Made by a program: the position numbers and the translations under genes
Shown: piece by piece, positions 63,976-64,000 of the stretch
Layout: each line of letters opens with the position of its first letter
Position numbering within the stretch: the stretch's first letter is position 1
DNA from: Aselliscus stoliczkanus
Lineage: Eukaryota; Chordata; Mammalia; Chiroptera; Hipposideridae
Direction of reading: 5' to 3'
NCBI GenBank assembly: GCA_033961575.1
Contig: CM066738.1
Coordinates: 91,585,478 to 91,649,477, forward strand
Length of the DNA stretch: 64,000 nucleotides
Notes under the pieces: model-generated
The model's input: only the letters and a program-made list of their open reading frames with translations
The model's database searches: none
What the model was told of the DNA's origin: nothing

Positions 63976-64000
63976 GAAAGAATGTGTTCATGTGTTGTCA

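Larger units (their letters stand above)
57347..64000 (-). other. PIAS2: PIAS2 intron (5' part beyond right edge)
   Basis: The interval lies upstream of the 140-bp exon. I looked for the preceding exon (encoding the acidic SUMO-interaction segment and the ETQSSPTKG-type junction) and do not see it, so it should lie beyond 64000. The intron contains an RPS25 processed pseudogene, three young SINEs, L1 relics and a 26-bp tandem duplication. Confidence 0.85.

Overview
The window is a piece of a mammalian nuclear genome, most likely from a bat. It has spliced genes, long introns, a CpG island, dinucleotide microsatellites, MIR and L1 relics, MaLR-type LTRs and pogo/mariner DNA transposons. The bat assignment rests on repeats. 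A copy at 9797-9976 looks like the tRNA-derived SINE widespread in bats. A second, young tRNA-derived SINE beginning GGCCGGCC is present in nine copies, most with near-perfect target-site duplications. Species cannot be fixed from sequence alone; a yinpterochiropteran bat is a reasonable guess, not a demonstration.

Two protein-coding genes are supported, both on the minus strand. The first is ST8SIA5 (alpha-2,8-sialyltransferase). Its first coding exon lies at 6258-6388 in a CpG island (about 6090-7260), and its first intron runs off the left edge. The second is the 3' end of PIAS2 (SUMO E3 ligase). Three consecutive coding exons (57207-57346, 52270-52307, 49399-49578) encode the last 118 residues of the beta isoform. 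A separate alternative terminal exon at 55078-55148 encodes the alpha-isoform tail. Neither the alpha exon nor the 38-bp exon appears as a long open reading frame in its own frame; both were found by splice sites and recognised peptide. The order ST8SIA5-PIAS2, both on the same strand, matches human 18q21.1 as I remember it.

Layout: 1-6257 ST8SIA5 intron 1; 6258-7260 exon 1, promoter and CpG island; 7260-45870 intergenic DNA, heavily built from L1/HAL1-like elements, LTR relics, MIRs, SINEs and simple repeats; 45870-49398 probable PIAS2 3' UTR; 49399-64000 PIAS2 exons and introns. The last PIAS2 intron shown holds an RPS25 processed pseudogene and a cluster of three young SINEs. The intergenic region contains a four-level transposon nest at 38.1-40.5 kb, a 200-bp pure polypurine tract at 14.9-15.1 kb, and a tRNA-Met-like fragment.

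I found no new multi-gene system. The most interesting items are the conserved alpha/beta terminal-exon choice of PIAS2, the short and long forms of the young SINE, and the nested DNA transposons with a MADE1-like mini-mariner at the centre.
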